NCBI RefSeq assembly: GCF_023534745.1
Contig: NZ_JAMHJQ010000017.1
Coordinates: 58,692 to 122,691, forward strand
Direction: 5' to 3'
From: Streptomyces sp. 35G-GA-8
GTDB taxonomy: Bacteria > Actinomycetota > Actinomycetes > Streptomycetales > Streptomycetaceae
Length of the DNA: 64,000 bases
Shown here piece by piece: positions 44,426-53,206 of the stretch. The position numbers and the translations under genes are program-made. How positions within the stretch are numbered: position 1 is the first letter of the stretch; each line of letters starts with the position of its first letter. The notes beneath the pieces are model-generated. The model saw nothing but the letters and a program-made list of their open reading frames with translations, did no database searches and was not told where the DNA came from.

Positions 44426-45862
44426 TCAGACCTGGGTGACGGGAGCCGTCACGTCCCCGCCGGCCGCCCTGGCGGCGTCGCGCACCGCGCCGGCCACCGC
44501 GCCCGCGACCTTGTCGTTGAAGACCGAGGGCACGATGTAGTTCGGGTTGAGCTCGTCCTCGGTGACGACATCGGCGAGCGCCGCCGCCGCCGCCAGCATC
44601 ATCTCCGTGTTGACCGTGCGGGACTGGGCGTCCAGCAGGCCGCGGAAGACACCGGGGAAGACCAGCACGTTGTTGATCTGGTTGGGGAAGTCGGAGCGGC
44701 CGGTGGCCACCACGGCCGCCGTCTCGCGCGCGATCGCCGGGTCGACCTCGGGGTCGGGGTTGGCGAGGGCGAAGACGATCGCGCCGTCCGCCATGGCCGC
44801 GACGTCGTCGCCGTCCAGCACATTCGGGGCCGAGACACCGATGAAGACGTCCGCGTCGACCACGGCTTCCTTCAGCGTGCCGGTGACGCTCTCGGGGTTG
44901 GTGTTGTCGGCGATCCAGCGCAGCGGCGACTCGGGGGCCGCCTCCACCAGGTCCTCGCGGCCCGCGTGCACCACACCGTGGATGTCGGCGACCACCGTGT
45001 GCTTGACGCCCGCCGCGATCAGCAGCTTGAGGATGGCCGTACCGGCCGCGCCCGCGCCGGACATGACGACGCGTACGTCCCCGATGCCCTTGCCCACCAC
45101 ACGCAGCGCGTTGGTCAGGGCCGCGAGCACCACGATCGCGGTGCCGTGCTGGTCGTCGTGGAAGACCGGGATGTCCAGGGCCTCGCGCAGCCGCGCCTCG
45201 ATCTCGAAGCAGCGGGGCGCGGAGATGTCCTCCAGGTTGATGCCCGCGAAGCCGGGGGCGATCGCCTTGACGATCTCGACGATGGCGTCGGTGTCCTGGG
45301 TGTCCAGGCAGAGCGGCCAGGCGTCGATACCGGCGAAGCGCTTGAAGAGGGCCGCCTTGCCCTCCATGACGGGCAGCGCGGCCTTGGGGCCGATATTGCC
45401 CAGGCCGAGCACCGCGGAGCCGTCCGTGACGACCGCCACGGAGTTGCGCTTGATGGTCAGCCGCCGGGCGTCCTCGGGGTTCTCCGCGATCGCCATGCAG
45501 ACCCGGGCCACACCCGGGGTGTAGATCATCGAGAGATCGTCACGGTTGCGGATGGGGTGCTTCGACTGCATCTCGATCTTGCCGCCGAGGTGCATCAGGA
45601 ACGTACGGTCGGAGACCTTGCCGAGGGTGACGCCCTCGATGCTCCGCAGCCGCTCGACGATCTCCTCCGCGTGCCCCGTGGAGCTGGCCGCGATGGTGAC
45701 GTCGATACGCAGCTTCTGGTGGCCGGAGGCGGTGACGTCCAGGCCGGTCACCGAGCCGCCGGAGGACTCCACGGCCGTGGTCAGCTGCGAGACCGCGGTA
45801 CCGCTCGCGGGCACCTCCAGCCTGACCGTCATCGAGTACGAGACGCTGGGCGCCGTTGCCAT
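44426..45862 (-). CDS. NAD(P)-dependent malic enzyme
   Basis: A 478-residue enzyme decarboxylating malate to pyruvate. An N-terminal ACT-like regulatory domain (~1-80, SVSYSMTVRLEVPASGTAVSQL) precedes the catalytic domain (MIYTPGVARVCMAI, FHDDQHGTAIVVLAALTNAL) and the dinucleotide motif VVMSGAGAAGTAIL. Streptomyces carry separate NAD and NADP malic enzymes; this region does not settle cofactor choice. AGAGGG lies 8 nt before the ATG. A structured RNA with terminator lies 143 nt upstream. Confidence 0.94.
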   Translation of the reverse strand: MATAPSVSYSMTVRLEVPASGTAVSQLTTAVESSGGSVTGLDVTASGHQKLRIDVTIAASSTGHAEEIVERLRSIEGVTLGKVSDRTFLMHLGGKIEMQSKHPIRNRDDLSMIYTPGVARVCMAIAENPEDARRLTIKRNSVAVVTDGSAVLGLGNIGPKAALPVMEGKAALFKRFAGIDAWPLCLDTQDTDAIVEIVKAIAPGFAGINLEDISAPRCFEIEARLREALDIPVFHDDQHGTAIVVLAALTNALRVVGKGIGDVRVVMSGAGAAGTAILKLLIAAGVKHTVVADIHGVVHAGREDLVEAAPESPLRWIADNTNPESVTGTLKEAVVDADVFIGVSAPNVLDGDDVAAMADGAIVFALANPDPEVDPAIARETAAVVATGRSDFPNQINNVLVFPGVFRGLLDAQSRTVNTEMMLAAAAALADVVTEDELNPNYIVPSVFNDKVAGAVAGAVRDAARAAGGDVTAPVTQV

Positions 45863-46004
45863 GACCGAGTCCCTCTTCTTTCCCTAGCCTCATTGCCGTT
45901 CCGCCCGCCCCACGTCGGCGGCGGAACCTTCAGATCGTCGCACCTACCGACCGGTAACAGGTAAAGACCTTTATCTACGGAACGCGGTCTTCCATGATGC
46001 GCGA

Positions 46005-46174
46005 CGAAAACAGGCCTTCACCAAAGTGTGGTGAAGGCCCGCCGACGTGTCTGTGGCAGTGGCGTAAAGCTGACGCAAAGGGTGGCACCGACCCGCCATG
46101 CTCGCCTCGCGGCAAGTGGTCGCTCGAAGCGACGAAGGTTGGGCCCGGGGGCTTGGATCGAGTCGGTGCCACCC
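46005..46174 (-). ncRNA. Candidate structured RNA (small RNA or maeB leader regulator)
   Basis: A 13-bp perfect long-range stem, GGGTGGCACCGAC (minus 46174-46162) with GTCGGTGCCACCC (46092-46080), closes a 69-nt domain containing a GTCGCT/AGCGAC hairpin. A GCGT/ACGC mini-hairpin follows, then a Rho-independent terminator at 46039-46013. It lies between two minus-strand genes, helD and the malic enzyme. It could be an independent small RNA or a terminator-type leader switch. No protein frame explains it, and I do not recognise an Rfam family. Confidence 0.6.
46013..46039 (-). terminator. Rho-independent terminator of the structured RNA
   Basis: A perfect 10-bp stem GGCCTTCACC/GGTGAAGGCC with 7-nt loop, followed on the minus strand by TGTTTTCG. 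A U-tract is rare among Streptomyces terminators and fixes the strand. Confidence 0.82.
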
Positions 46175-46276
46175 CCAGGCTAACAAACCACCCCGGTAAG
46201 TGATTCCGTCCGCGCGAGTTGACTGCCGGTCAATCGCGGAACCGGCTCGGGGCCGGTCCCGCGACCGAGCCGGGAA

Positions 46277-48712
46277 TCAGTCCCGCAGCAGATCCGGTAC
46301 GCCCTCCGCGTCCGGTTCGTCGCGGGCCGCCGAGACCACCGTGAGCTGCCGGGTCGCCCGGGTCAGCGCGACGTAGAGCACCCGCAGGCCGGCCGGCGAC
46401 TCGTCCGCGATCTCCGCCGGGGAGACCACGACCGTCGCGTCGTACTCCAGCCCCTTGGCCTCCAGGCTGCCCAGCGCCACCACGCGGTCGCCGAGACCGG
46501 CCAGCCAGCGCGCCGCCTGCTCACGCCGGTTCATGGCGACGACGACACCGACCGTGCCGTCCACCTGGTCGAGCAGCCGCTGGGCCTCCGCGCGTACCGT
46601 CGCGGCCGGATCACCGTTCCGCACGACGCGGAAGCGCGGCTGTACGCCGGTGGAGCGCACCGCTCTCGGCGACTCCATGCCGGGCATGGCGAGCGCCAGG
46701 ACCTTCGACGCCAGCTCGGCGATCTCGGCCGGGTTGCGGTAGTTCACGGTCAGGGTGAAGCGACGGCGCGGACGGGTGCCGAGGGCCTCGTCGCGGGCCT
46801 CCGCCGCCTCGTCCGGGTCCGACCAGGACGACTGCGCCGCGTCGCCGACCACCGTCCAGGTGGCGTGCCTGCCCCGGCGGCCGACCATCCGCCACTGCAT
46901 GGGCGTCAGGTCCTGCGCCTCGTCGACGATCACATGCGCGTACTCCGTACGCTCCGCCGCCAGCCGTTCGGCCCGCTCGCGCTGCGACTCCTCGCGCTGC
47001 GGCATCAGCTCCTCAAGGCCGGTCAGCTGGTCAAGCGGATCGAGATCGCGCCGCTTCCTGGGGCGGGGCGGCGCCCCGAGCAGCGTCTCCAGCTCGTCCA
47101 GGAGCGCCACGTCATGGACGGAGAGCGGGCCCGAGCCGTCCGGGCCCAGCCGCTTCAGGGAGCGGGCGAGACGGCGGGTCTCGCCCGGGTTGAGAATCCG
47201 TCGCGCCCAGCGGCCGAGCCGTCGCTCGTCGGCCATCTCGGCGAGCACTCCGCGCGGGGTCAGCTCGGGCCACCAGGCGTCCAGGAAGGCGAGGAAGCTG
47301 TCCTCGGACGTGACGTCCTCGTCGAAGGACGAGCGCAGTTCCGCGGCCAGCTCCGGGTCGGTGTGCCGCTGGGCCGACCCGGACTTCGCCCAGAGGGCGT
47401 CGAGCAGGAGCCTGCGGGCGCGCGGTCTGAGCAGATTGACCGGCGCGGTGCCGCTGAGCACGGACTGCCGGATACGGTTCAGCTCGCCGGCCTCCAGCTC
47501 CAGCCTGCGGCCGAAGGCGACGACCCGGAGCAGATCGGTCCGTACGGCGACGGGCCCGGCGGAGTCCTCGTCTCCGCCCCCGATCTCGCCGAAGGCCAGC
47601 TGGCCCCGCTGATCACGGGATCCGGGACCCGCCGGGAAGGAACCTTCCAGCGCCCCCCTGGCCGCCTTGCGCAGCACCTTCAGCATCCGGGCCGAGCCCT
47701 TGACCCGCGCCACCGCCGGTTCGTCGTACGCCGTGGCCTCCGCGCCGTCCACCAGCGACCCGACCGCGCGGATCGCGACCTGCCCCTCCTCGCCGAGCGA
47801 GGGGAGCACGCCCTCCGTGTACGCGACGAGCAGCGGCGTCGGCGAGACGACCAGGATGCCGCCCGCGTACCGCCGCCGGTCCTGGTAGAGCAGATACGCG
47901 GCGCGGTGCAGCGCCACGGCGGTCTTGCCCGTACCGGGGCCGCCCGAGACCTCGGTGACCGAGGCGGCGGGGGCCCGGATCACCAGATCCTGCTCGGCCT
48001 GGATGGAGGAGACGATGTCCCGCATGGTGTGCCCGCGGGCCTGGCCGAGCGCGGCCATCAGCGCGCCGTCCCCGATCACGGCCAGCGCGGCGCCGTCCAG
48101 CGAGGCGGTCAGCTCCGGCCGCATCAGATCGTCCTCGACCCCGAGGACCCGGCGCCCCTTGGAGCGGATGACCCGGCGCCGTACGACCCGGCCGGGATCC
48201 ACCGGGGTGGCGCGGTAGAAGGGCGCGGCGGCGGGCGCCCGCCAGTCGATGACCAGCGGGGAGTAGTCGGAGTCCAGGACTCCGATACGGCCGATGTGCA
48301 GCGTCTCGGCGATCCCGGCGGTGCTGTCGGGGCCGATGGCGTCGTCGGCGGGCTCGACCGAGGTGTAGGCGCCGTCCGGGCCCTTCTTGCCGTCCTTGCC
48401 CCGGAGGAGGTCGATCCGCCCGAAGAGGAAGTCCTCGAATTCGTTGTTGAGCCGGTTGAGGTGGACCCCGGCGCGGAAGACCTGGGCGTCCCGCTCGGCG
48501 AGGGCTCCCGGCGTGCCGACCTGCCCCCGTTTGGCGGCGTCGTTCATCAGGAACTCCGCCTCGTGGATCTTCTCCTCAAGGCGGCGGTACACCTGGTCCA
48601 GATGGCGCTGCTCGACGCCGATCTCGCGGTCGCGCGCGGAGTCGTGCTCCGTGGCGCGTACGGGATCGACGGCGGGTCCAGCGGTTTCTACAGCGGCATC
48701 CTGCGCGGCCAC
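46277..48712 (-). CDS. helD: HelD-like RNA polymerase-remodelling ATPase
   Basis: An 811-residue SF1/UvrD-like ATPase. HelD proteins bind RNA polymerase and clear stalled or inactive complexes; some actinobacterial members (HelR) also displace rifamycins. An N-terminal coiled-coil (EQRHLDQVYRRLEEKIHEAEFL), the family segment GRIGVLDSDYSPLVIDWRAP, Walker A SGGPGTGKTAVALHRAAYL (~256-264), HVIVDEAQDLTPMQWRM and the C-terminal LYVALTRATRQLTVV are present. The start is GTG at 48712, 5 nt after AAGGGGG. Confidence 0.9.
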   Translation of the reverse strand: MAAQDAAVETAGPAVDPVRATEHDSARDREIGVEQRHLDQVYRRLEEKIHEAEFLMNDAAKRGQVGTPGALAERDAQVFRAGVHLNRLNNEFEDFLFGRIDLLRGKDGKKGPDGAYTSVEPADDAIGPDSTAGIAETLHIGRIGVLDSDYSPLVIDWRAPAAAPFYRATPVDPGRVVRRRVIRSKGRRVLGVEDDLMRPELTASLDGAALAVIGDGALMAALGQARGHTMRDIVSSIQAEQDLVIRAPAASVTEVSGGPGTGKTAVALHRAAYLLYQDRRRYAGGILVVSPTPLLVAYTEGVLPSLGEEGQVAIRAVGSLVDGAEATAYDEPAVARVKGSARMLKVLRKAARGALEGSFPAGPGSRDQRGQLAFGEIGGGDEDSAGPVAVRTDLLRVVAFGRRLELEAGELNRIRQSVLSGTAPVNLLRPRARRLLLDALWAKSGSAQRHTDPELAAELRSSFDEDVTSEDSFLAFLDAWWPELTPRGVLAEMADERRLGRWARRILNPGETRRLARSLKRLGPDGSGPLSVHDVALLDELETLLGAPPRPRKRRDLDPLDQLTGLEELMPQREESQRERAERLAAERTEYAHVIVDEAQDLTPMQWRMVGRRGRHATWTVVGDAAQSSWSDPDEAAEARDEALGTRPRRRFTLTVNYRNPAEIAELASKVLALAMPGMESPRAVRSTGVQPRFRVVRNGDPAATVRAEAQRLLDQVDGTVGVVVAMNRREQAARWLAGLGDRVVALGSLEAKGLEYDATVVVSPAEIADESPAGLRVLYVALTRATRQLTVVSAARDEPDAEGVPDLLRD

Positions 48713-48774
48713 CGAGGCCCCCTTCATGACGTGCATTGGGCAGCCGTCAACCGTACGCGAAGGGGGCGGGTATG

Positions 48775-49593
48775 TCAGGCGTCGACTTCCACCAGACGCT
48801 TGCCGTCGAACGTACGGACCTCGAAGTGATCGATGTCATTGCTCTCCATGGCCGTACCGCCCTCGACGTAGAGCGGCTTCTTGCCGTTCTCGTCCGGGCT
48901 GTCGGGTATGCCGTACCCCCAGGCGGGCACCGACCACGACGTGACGACCTCCTGCTCGCCGGTCTTGGAGACGGCGACCAGAGTGCACTTGAGCGGGCCC
49001 TTCACATTCTTCAGCTCCAGGGCGGTGCGGGTGCCCCAGGCCTTGGGCTCCATGGCGATGGAGGCGCTGACCTTCGTGGTGGTGTCCGTGGCGCCGATCT
49101 TGCCCGGCATACCGGCGAACTCCTCGGCCGGGGTCCGCTCCTTCGCCACCGGCGTGCCCGCCTCGGCGCCGCCCGAGGTGGCGATCCCGACGCCCACCGG
49201 CCCGCCGATGATCAGCACCGCGGCGGCGGCGACCAGATACAGCCCCCGGCGCTTGCGCCTGGCGCGCTTGACCGCGACCTCGTCGACCAGCCGACCGAGC
49301 AGCTGCGGGCTGGGCCGCACGGAGACGGCGGGGGTCGGCAGCTGCGCGAGGGGTACGGGGGGCGGGGTCAGCGGGGTGGGCGCGAGGAAGGGGTCGGGGT
49401 CGTCCGCCAGCATGGCCAGCATCGGTTCCATCCCGGAGAACTCCTCCAGGTGGACGGCGCAGATCCGGCAGCCGGCCAGATGCGCCTCGAAGGCCGTGGC
49501 CTCGGCATCGTCCAGAATTCCGAGGACGTACGCTCCGACGGCTTCATGCACAGTACTTTCGTCGCCCAGTCCGTACTGCTCGTGCGTGGTCAT
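48775..49593 (-). CDS. rsuA: Anti-sigma factor of SigU, zinc-finger type
   Basis: A 272-residue membrane anti-sigma factor. The N-terminal zf-HC2 domain is HEAVGAYVLGILDDAEATAF with the HLAGCRIC metal site. A Pro-rich linker, basic KRARRKRR stop-transfer signal, one transmembrane helix (~117-137) and an extracytoplasmic sensor domain follow. The ATG overlaps the sigma-factor stop (ATGA), which couples their synthesis. Named by linkage to the SigU-type sigma gene. Confidence 0.9.
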   Translation of the reverse strand: MTTHEQYGLGDESTVHEAVGAYVLGILDDAEATAFEAHLAGCRICAVHLEEFSGMEPMLAMLADDPDPFLAPTPLTPPPVPLAQLPTPAVSVRPSPQLLGRLVDEVAVKRARRKRRGLYLVAAAAVLIIGGPVGVGIATSGGAEAGTPVAKERTPAEEFAGMPGKIGATDTTTKVSASIAMEPKAWGTRTALELKNVKGPLKCTLVAVSKTGEQEVVTSWSVPAWGYGIPDSPDENGKKPLYVEGGTAMESNDIDHFEVRTFDGKRLVEVDA

Positions 49594-50177
49594 GCCGAGA
49601 CCCCCCTCTCCTCCAACGCGAGCTTCATCGAACGTAGTGCGTAGAACACACGGGAACGCACGGTCCCGCTGGGTATGCCGAGCGTCTCGGCCGCCTCGTT
49701 GACCGTGCGTCCCTTGAAGTACGTCTCCACGAGTACTTCCCGGTGGGCAGGGGTCAAATCCTCAAGCGCGTCCGAGAGCGTCATCAGCCACAACGCCTTG
49801 TCGATCTCGTCCTCCGCGGGCATGACCTCCAGCGGCGACGGGTCGACTTCCTGCGGCCGGGCCTGCCGGCTGCGGTGACCGTCGATGACGATGCGCCGGG
49901 CGACCGTCACCAGCCAGGGTCGGACAGAGCCGGTCGCCCGATTGAGCTGACCGGCATTCTTCCAGGCACGGATGAGCGTTTCCTGTACGACGTCCTCGGC
50001 CCGCTGGCGGTCGCCCGCGACCAGACGCATGACATAGGCGAGCAGCGGTCCGGCGTGCTCCTGGTAGAGGGCGCGCATCATCTCCTCGTCGGGGACGGGG
50101 GTGTTGGCGCGCGGTGCCGCGCTCCGGTGTCGGGCCCGGTGAGGGCGGTCATCGGCCACGGCCGCATCTTTGCGCAC
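49590..50177 (-). CDS. sigU: ECF RNA polymerase sigma factor (SigU type)
   Basis: A 195-residue extracytoplasmic-function sigma factor. Region 2 is ALYQEHAGPLLAYVMRLVAGDRQRAEDVVQETLIRAWKN; region 4 is LEDLTPAHREVLVETYFKGRTVNEAAETLGIPSGTVRSRVFYALRSMK. The start is GTG at 50177 with GGAGG 5 nt upstream. In S. coelicolor the homologous locus, downstream of helD/hupA-type core genes, encodes SigU, whose release from RsuA blocks aerial development. The symbol is assigned from that neighbourhood and the coupled anti-sigma gene. Confidence 0.88.
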   Translation of the reverse strand: MRKDAAVADDRPHRARHRSAAPRANTPVPDEEMMRALYQEHAGPLLAYVMRLVAGDRQRAEDVVQETLIRAWKNAGQLNRATGSVRPWLVTVARRIVIDGHRSRQARPQEVDPSPLEVMPAEDEIDKALWLMTLSDALEDLTPAHREVLVETYFKGRTVNEAAETLGIPSGTVRSRVFYALRSMKLALEERGVSA

Positions 50178-50453
50178 CCAAACCTCCCGGTCGAGACCTT
50201 CATGGCTGCTTCTCCCTCATCACTACGGAAGCCCGAGGGAGGGCACTCAACGGCCGACGCAAAAACTTTCAAGATCTTTTGCAGCGGGAGGGCGGGTGAA
50301 GGGCGGCGGCATGGGCGGGTTCGCACGGGTCCGGGACCCGTGCGGGATTGATGGAGGAGATATGGAGGGCATGTCTCGAACTCGCGCGGATACTGTGCGG
50401 TAGTTGTCCGAAAATCGCGCAACAACCTTACGGAAAGAGCCGGCCGGCTCTCA

Positions 50454-51059
50454 TCAGGGCCGCGCGAGAGCCGCCCTGCGCCGGTGTCTGGCGACCCGCT
50501 CGCGATTGCCGCACACCTCGCTGGAGCACCACCGGCGGCGCCGCCCGCGCGAGGTGTCCAGATAGACGCGCCGGCAGCTGTCGCCCTCGCACTCGCGCAG
50601 CCGGGCCCGTGCGGCGGGGTCGGTGAGCAGTTCGACCGCGTCCCTCGCCACGGCGGCCAGCAGTTCGTCGCACTCGGGCTCGGCGCTCAGCGCCCGTACG
50701 AGATCGCCGTCCTCGTCCCGTACCGCCCGGATCCCCGGCGGCGCCCCCGCGGCCAGCGTGTTGACCCGCTCCAGCGCGCCGGCGGCGTCCCGCCCGTCGA
50801 TCTCGGCGTGCACCAACTGCCCCACTCGGTCGCGCAGTTCGGTGAACGACCGTACCCAGCGGGCGTCGACCCCCGCGAGCGGCGTCCCTTCGGGCACCAG
50901 CCCCGCGCCGATCAGCCACCGGCCGAGCGGTGCGGCGCCGTCGAGCCGCTCCCGGCCTCTGGAGGTCCGTTCTCCGGTGGCCACCAGATCCAGGCAGATG
51001 CGCCCGGAGTCGAACCGCCACTCGTACGAGCCCATGCCCGCCGCCGTGCCCGCCGTCAT
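50454..51059 (-). CDS. CGNR zinc-finger (ABATE-domain) protein
   Basis: A 201-residue likely transcriptional regulator. The N-terminal ABATE domain (RFDSGRICLDLVATGERTS) is followed by the C-terminal CGNR zinc finger: Cys-x4-Cys (CEGDSCRRVYLD) and Cys-x4-Cys with CGNRERVARHRRR. The start is the ATG at 51059. No target is evident. The 276 bp between it and sigU contain no gene. Confidence 0.92.
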   Translation of the reverse strand: MTAGTAAGMGSYEWRFDSGRICLDLVATGERTSRGRERLDGAAPLGRWLIGAGLVPEGTPLAGVDARWVRSFTELRDRVGQLVHAEIDGRDAAGALERVNTLAAGAPPGIRAVRDEDGDLVRALSAEPECDELLAAVARDAVELLTDPAARARLRECEGDSCRRVYLDTSRGRRRRWCSSEVCGNRERVARHRRRAALARP

Positions 51060-51175
51060 GTGCCTGTCACCGCCTCGGGTTCACCGTGGGTGCCGTCCTC
51101 CTCAGAGTGCCTGCCCCGGGACGCGGCCGGAACCCCTGCTACCGGTGGCGGTGTCGGCGGATTTCCCGAAGGCCC

Positions 51176-51706
51176 TTACCCGGCCGCGTTCGGCGGGCCG
51201 TTGTGCAGGACGCGTTGGAAGAGGTGGTGATCGCGCCACTCGCCGTGCATGTGGAGATAGCCCGACGCCGTACCGATCAGCTCGAAGCCGCATTTGCCCA
51301 GCACGCGCCGCGAGGCGGTGTTGGCGAGGACCACGGCCGCCTCAAGGCGGTGCAGACCCAGCTGGTCACGCGCGGCGCGGCAGACCTCTCCGACCGCGCG
51401 GGTCGCCAGACCTCGGCCGGTGTACGCGGCATCGATCCAGTAGCCGATATTCGCACTCCGAAACGGTCCGAGAGCGATGTTGAGGAGCGTCGCCTCGCCG
51501 ACGATACGGCCGTCGTCCACGAGGTGCCAGCGCCGGACGGCGGGATCGGAGAGCCGGTTGGCCTGGGCCCTCGGGGTGTAGAAGTCGGCGGGGCGGTCCG
51601 GCTCCCAGGGGCTCAAGTGACCCCTGTTGCGGAGAAGTGCCTCGGTGACGAGTTCGGCGTCGTCGGGGGTGGCGGGCCTGAGGCGGATCGAGGAGTCGTG
51701 GGACAT
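51176..51706 (-). CDS. GNAT-family N-acetyltransferase (RimJ/RimL-like)
   Basis: A 176-residue acetyl-CoA-dependent acetyltransferase, likely acting on a protein N-terminus or small amine. RimJ/RimL features are IRLRPATPDDAELVTEALLRNRGHLSPWEP, IGYWIDAAYTGRGLATRAVGEVCRAA (acetyl-CoA loop) and NTASRRVLGKCGFELIG. The ATG at 51706 is preferred. Upstream, CCCCGTACGGACCGCG is tandemly duplicated (51747-51778). Confidence 0.93.
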   Translation of the reverse strand: MSHDSSIRLRPATPDDAELVTEALLRNRGHLSPWEPDRPADFYTPRAQANRLSDPAVRRWHLVDDGRIVGEATLLNIALGPFRSANIGYWIDAAYTGRGLATRAVGEVCRAARDQLGLHRLEAAVVLANTASRRVLGKCGFELIGTASGYLHMHGEWRDHHLFQRVLHNGPPNAAG

Positions 51707-51855
51707 CTTCGTACGGTACCCACGGGCCGGGCGGGCACCGCCCGCACCCCGTACGGACCGCGCCCCGTACGGACCGCGCCCCGCGACCGCCGTCGCGTCC
51801 GCTGGGTCCTGTCCGGCCGGCAGGACCCAGGTCACGCGTTCTTTCACGCGTACGT

Positions 51856-53010
51856 TCACACGTCCGCGTATTTGGAGTCGGCCGACGGGTCCAGCGCGAG
51901 CCGGTAGCCGCGCTTGACCACGGTGTGGATCAGCTTCGGGGCGCCGAGCGCGGTCCGCAGCCGGGCCATCGCGGTCTCCACGGCGTGTTCGTCGCGGCCC
52001 GAGCCCGGGAGCGCGCGCAGCAGGTCCGCCCGCGACACCACCCAGCCGGGCTTCCGGGTCAACGCGTGCAGCAGCGCCATTCCGGCGGGCGGCACCGGCC
52101 GCAGATCGCCGTCGACCAGGACCGCGTGACCGCGGATCTCGACGCGGTGGCCCGCGACCGGCAGCGTCCGGGCGCGCCCCGGCAGCTCCGTACAGAGCAC
52201 CTGGACGAGCGGCCCGAGCCGGAAGCGTGCCGGCTGGACGGTGTCGACGCCCCGCGCCTGGAGCGGCAGCGCCGTGACGGGCCCGACGCAGGCGGCCAGC
52301 ACGTCGTGGTGCAGGGCGGCCAGCAGCTCGGGCAGCCGGCCGCGCTCATCGGCGCGCGACAGCAGGGAGGCGGCGGCGGGCGCGCTGGTGAAGGTGACGG
52401 CGTCCACGGCGCGGGCGACGGTCGCGTCGATGAGCCGGTCGACCGGGGCGAGATCTTCCGGAGGCATCCAGCGGTAGACGGGTACGACGACGACATCGGC
52501 GCCCCCGGCCCGTAGCGCCTCCACGAACCCGGGCAGGGGCTCGCCGTGCAGCTGGAGCGCGATCCGGCGGCCCTCGACGCCCTCACCGAGCAGCCGGTCG
52601 AGGACCTCGGCCATGGACTCGGAGCTGGGCGACCACGCCTCGGTGAGCCCGGCGGCGCGGATGGCGCCCTTCACCTTGGGTCCACGGGCGAGCAGTTCGA
52701 CACCGCGCAGACAGGCGAGAAGTTCCTCGCCGTGCCCCCATCCGTCGGCGGCGCCGATCCAGCCGCGGAAGCCGATGGCGGTGGTCGCCACGACCACATC
52801 GGGCACCTCGTCGATCAGCTCTTTGGTGGCGGAGAGCAGTTCCGTGTCATCGGCGAGCTGCACGATCCGCAGGGCGGGTGCGTGGACGACTGCCCCGCCT
52901 CGGCGCCGGAGCAGCGCGCCCAGCTCATCGGCGCGCCGGGCGGCGGTGACCCCGATCGTGAAGCCCGCGAGGGGGCCGTGCTGCTGGGCGTCGTGCTGCT
53001 GGGCGTCCAT
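51856..53010 (-). CDS. nnaR: HemD/OmpR-type fusion regulator of nitrate/nitrite assimilation
   Basis: A 384-residue fusion. Residues ~1-265 form a uroporphyrinogen-III-synthase fold (FTIGVTAARRADELGALLRRRGGAVVHAPALR..., AVTFTSAPAAASLLSRA). Residues ~285-378 form an OmpR-type winged helix (VEIRGHAVLVDGDLRPVPPAGMALLHALTRKPGWVVSRADLLRALPG, THTVVKRGYRLAL-like end). This architecture is that of NnaR, the GlnR co-activator of nitrate/nitrite genes. The narK gene upstream fits. HemD activity is not implied. Confidence 0.9.
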   Translation of the reverse strand: MDAQQHDAQQHGPLAGFTIGVTAARRADELGALLRRRGGAVVHAPALRIVQLADDTELLSATKELIDEVPDVVVATTAIGFRGWIGAADGWGHGEELLACLRGVELLARGPKVKGAIRAAGLTEAWSPSSESMAEVLDRLLGEGVEGRRIALQLHGEPLPGFVEALRAGGADVVVVPVYRWMPPEDLAPVDRLIDATVARAVDAVTFTSAPAAASLLSRADERGRLPELLAALHHDVLAACVGPVTALPLQARGVDTVQPARFRLGPLVQVLCTELPGRARTLPVAGHRVEIRGHAVLVDGDLRPVPPAGMALLHALTRKPGWVVSRADLLRALPGSGRDEHAVETAMARLRTALGAPKLIHTVVKRGYRLALDPSADSKYADV

Positions 53011-53206
53011 GCCTCTCCTCTCGCCCGTCGGCCTCGGATGCCGTACGGAAGGCTCGTACGGATGGAGCCGCCGAGCCTGTCAAACACGCGTGACAGGCGG
53101 GGTCCACGGGCATTTCCGGCGCGTTACGTGACACGGCCCCGCGCACGGTCGCGTAGGTGTGCCACCGGCACACGCTCCCCTTGTGCGCCGTCGCCGCCCC
53201 CTGGTC

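Noticed and set aside
46242-46273. Terminator after helD
   Set aside because: A 9-bp stem CCGGCTCGG/CCGAGCCGG exists but it is short and lacks any U-tract; kept out of the feature list as weak.
48713-48774. Rifamycin-associated element before helD
   Set aside because: The 62-bp gap and the coding sequence just upstream contain no matching inverted repeat.
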